DNA from: Cohnella caldifontis
Lineage (GTDB): Bacteria; Bacillota; Bacilli; Paenibacillales; Paenibacillaceae
Direction of reading: 5' to 3'
DNA length: 64,000 bases
Assembly: GCF_029360585.1 (NCBI RefSeq)
Contig: NZ_JAQZSJ010000012.1
Span: forward strand, 1-64,000
Made by a program: the position numbers and the translations under genes. Under the pieces are notes generated by a model. That model was given only the letters and a program-made list of their open reading frames with translations. It was not told the origin of the DNA and ran no database searches. Each line of letters starts with the position of its first letter. The stretch's first letter is position 1. This document shows, in pieces, positions 62,098-64,000 of this stretch.

Positions 62098-63444
62098 TTA
62101 TTTGTTGTCGGCAATCGCTTGGTTCATCATCGCCGCCACTTGCTTGGCCCCGTCTTCGATCGAAATCTTGCCGCCCCATGCTTGCGCCATGATTTCCGCT
62201 TCTTTCGGAAACCAGACCGGATAAGCTTTCGAGCCGGCCGGGTAAGGCGCCGCGTCCGCGGCTTGATCGATGAACACTTTCAAGTTCAGATGCGGCTTGG
62301 ATTGCACCCATGCCGCTTGCGTATCCTTGAAGGCCGGAATGGCCGCGCCCATCTGCGCCGTGATTTCCGCGGCGCGTTTGGAGCCGAGGAATTTGAGGAA
62401 CTGCCAAGCTTCGTCTTTGTGCTTGCCGGAAGCCGACATCACGTTGCCGAGGCCGTTGATGATGTTGCCGCGCTTCGATTTGCCTTTCGGCAGCGGAGCC
62501 CAGTTCCATTTGCCCTTGATGATGTCGCTGCCGTCGATGTCGGTCGTTCTCCAGTCGCCTTCGAAGATCATCGCGATTTTGCCGGATTTGAACATCTCGG
62601 TGGAGTCCGTGTCGGTCATTTGTTGATGGGTCGGAGAAGCTTTGTCGAGAATCATTTGATACCGGGCTTTCAATGCCTCTATCGAGGCCGGGTCGTCATA
62701 GCCGGACTTCGAACCGTCCGCGGTCACGATCGATCCGCCGTTCGCGAGCATATCGTTCCAGTAGCCCGTTTGCGTATCCATCTTGGCCGCGAAGCCGTAG
62801 ATGCCTTTATCCGGTTGGCTCAATTGTTTCGCGACTTGCGCCAGCTTGGCGTAATCCCACGTGTCGTCCGGGTAGGGAACGCCCGCTTGGTCGAACAGTT
62901 CTTTGTTGTACGCCAGCCCGATCGTGTCGAAATCTTTCGGGATCGCGTAGTTTTGGCTATCCAGCGTGTAGATCGAGCCCAGGTTCGCCGCGTAGTCGTT
63001 CAGGTCGATCTCTCCGGCTTGCACTTTACCCGTGATCGGCTCCAGGAATTTGCCGGAAGCGTATTTCACGAACTGGCCGCTGTGCATCCAGAACACGTCC
63101 GGCAGCGTTCCGGCCGGAGCGGCCGCGGACATCTTGGTCCAGTAATCTCCCCACGGAATGACTTCTACTTTGACTTTGATGTTCGGGTTTTCGGCGGTGA
63201 ACTCTTTGGCGATCGCTTCCATGGCCGGTTGCTGCAGTTGATCCCAAATCGTGTACGTCAAGGTAACGTTCTCTTTCGGCTTGTCTGACGCTTGGCTGGC
63301 CGGGGCGCTTGCCCCCTTGCTGCCGTCCGGCGAGCTTGCCTCACTGCCGTCATTCGATTGGCTGCCTCCGCAGCCCGTCAGCGCCAGCGCGGTCACGACC
63401 AGCAAGCTCAGTGCGGAAATCCAAGTTTTTTTGCCGAATGCCAC
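62098..63444 (-). CDS. ABC sugar-binding lipoprotein (extracellular solute-binding protein family 1)
   Basis: 448 residues. Signal peptide with lipobox ALTGC (cysteine near 25), a Ser/Gly/Asp linker, then the two-lobe binding fold (VTLTYTIWDQLQQPAMEAIA; AMIFEGDWRTTDI; GLGNVMSASGKHKDEAWQFL). It captures a sugar or oligosaccharide for the MalF/MalG permeases encoded after it. Intact, unlike the homologous gene at 26119. Divergent from a Gfo/Idh gene across 264 bp that hold no gene. Confidence 0.93.
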   Translation of the reverse strand: MAFGKKTWISALSLLVVTALALTGCGGSQSNDGSEASSPDGSKGASAPASQASDKPKENVTLTYTIWDQLQQPAMEAIAKEFTAENPNIKVKVEVIPWGDYWTKMSAAAPAGTLPDVFWMHSGQFVKYASGKFLEPITGKVQAGEIDLNDYAANLGSIYTLDSQNYAIPKDFDTIGLAYNKELFDQAGVPYPDDTWDYAKLAQVAKQLSQPDKGIYGFAAKMDTQTGYWNDMLANGGSIVTADGSKSGYDDPASIEALKARYQMILDKASPTHQQMTDTDSTEMFKSGKIAMIFEGDWRTTDIDGSDIIKGKWNWAPLPKGKSKRGNIINGLGNVMSASGKHKDEAWQFLKFLGSKRAAEITAQMGAAIPAFKDTQAAWVQSKPHLNLKVFIDQAADAAPYPAGSKAYPVWFPKEAEIMAQAWGGKISIEDGAKQVAAMMNQAIADNK

Positions 63445-63707
63445 TGTAGTTCCCCCTCGAGATCATGATTTGCAGGCAACGTTCCGGAAAAATTTTGCGC
63501 AGATTTTCCCGAATGGCGCCTGACAAGGCGTCCCTTGTGCTTTCATCATAAATCACGAGATTACGGGCAATAAATGCCTCATTTTAAAGATTGCGACCCA
63601 AAAATTAAGATCCGCTTTGCAACGACAGGACGCCCGATCCATAATGATTTTGCAGAACTGATTGCATTATATTGCGCAAACTTTTGCATTAAAGAGGAGG
63701 ATCCTTC
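63445..63707. other. Divergent regulatory region between SBP and Gfo/Idh genes
   Basis: 263 bp without a gene. It is A/T-rich at 63560-63700, with several TTGCA/TGCAA-type repeats (TTGCAGAACTGATTGCA, ATTGCGCAAA, TTTTGCATTAA), which could be regulator sites for the sugar locus. No promoter is clear enough to name. Confidence 0.3.
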
Positions 63708-64000
63708 ATGAGAAAGCCAACGCTGGCCATCATCGGAGCAGGCGCAAGGGGGCTGATCGCCTACGCTCCCTACTTCAGCCGTTTTCCGGAAGAAGCCGAG
63801 ATCGTCGCCGTCGCCGAACCGAACGAGCAAAGAAGAACGGCATTCGCGCAACGTTTCGATTTGCCGAACGAGCGCATCTTCGCCTCATGGGAGGAGCTGC
63901 TGGCCCAGCCCCGTTTCTGCGACGCTCTCCTCATCTGCACGCAGGATCGGATGCATTTCGCCCCGACGATGGCCGCCTTGCGGCAAGGGTACCACGTGCT
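63708..64000 (+). CDS. Gfo/Idh/MocA oxidoreductase, 5' part (cut by window edge)
   Basis: 97 codons to the edge. ATG at 63708 follows AGAGGAGGA. N-terminal Rossmann motif LAIIGAGARGLIAYAPYF, then VAVAEPNEQRRTAFAQRFDL and LLICTQDRMHFAPTMAALRQ before the cut. It belongs to the same family as five other genes in the window and lies next to an ABC sugar importer, so it probably oxidises the imported sugar. Confidence 0.9.
   Translation, partial: MRKPTLAIIGAGARGLIAYAPYFSRFPEEAEIVAVAEPNEQRRTAFAQRFDLPNERIFASWEELLAQPRFCDALLICTQDRMHFAPTMAALRQGYHV

Overview
The window is a GC-rich (about 60 percent) Firmicute chromosome segment. Several features suggest Paenibacillaceae, of the Paenibacillus/Cohnella type: many Gfo/Idh/MocA oxidoreductases, AraC-family regulators, ABC sugar transporters with a YesM/YesN two-component pair, an SLH-anchored LamG surface protein, GEMM-I and preQ1-I riboswitches, and strong AGGAGG ribosome binding sites. 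The genus is an inference. No rRNA, tRNA, CRISPR array or intact insertion sequence was seen.

Layout. 0.2-4 kb: ROK and ArsR regulators separated by a 52-bp x 8 palindromic repeat array, then a fosmidomycin-resistance-type exporter. 4-9 kb: a secreted BNR-repeat lipoprotein, a GntR/ABC operon, and a queF/VUT-transporter operon behind a preQ1-I riboswitch. 9-11.2 kb: a c-di-GMP-I riboswitch reads divergently from the preQ1 switch into an HD-GYP gene whose metal site is degenerate, followed by an unassigned nuclease-like protein. 11.3-12.2 kb: a 51-bp x 17.6 tandem array. 12.3-15.2 kb: a LacI/ThuA/Gfo-Idh operon with a clear promoter and palindromic operator. 15-22.7 kb: housekeeping and accessory genes (DHA2 exporter, cupin, DUF488, pncB, SRPBCC/ArsR, aldo/keto reductase, lipoprotein).

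22.8-29.4 kb: a complete YesN/YesM plus ABC sugar importer locus, except that its binding-protein gene carries a frameshift. 29.5-35.3 kb: aldo/keto reductase, chemotaxis receptor, MFS/MarR pair sharing an operator, and a short methyltransferase gene behind a second c-di-GMP-I riboswitch with a terminator. 35.4-40.5 kb: a four-gene sugar oxidoreductase/isomerase/AraC operon and an aldo/keto reductase. 40.7-53.2 kb: secreted protein, MalT-like regulator, 1442-residue SLH/LamG surface protein, an unusual cyclic-nucleotide-binding-domain/SLC13 transporter fusion, and a DUF3231 protein. 53.7-64 kb: a second sugar locus (two Gfo/Idh genes, two AraC regulators, GH31 glycosidase, ABC importer, and a partial Gfo/Idh gene at the edge).

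Two themes stand out. First, second-messenger and metabolite riboswitches: two c-di-GMP-I switches and one preQ1-I switch lie in 27 kb. Second, small-scale gene decay: a 5'-deleted truncated haemoglobin, a 3'-deleted Crp/Fnr gene, a frameshifted sugar-binding protein, a response-regulator remnant, an AraC tail remnant, an internally deleted Uma2 nuclease gene and a shortened methyltransferase sit among otherwise intact operons. Noncoding space is also occupied by three local tandem-repeat families and one dispersed 204-bp repeat.
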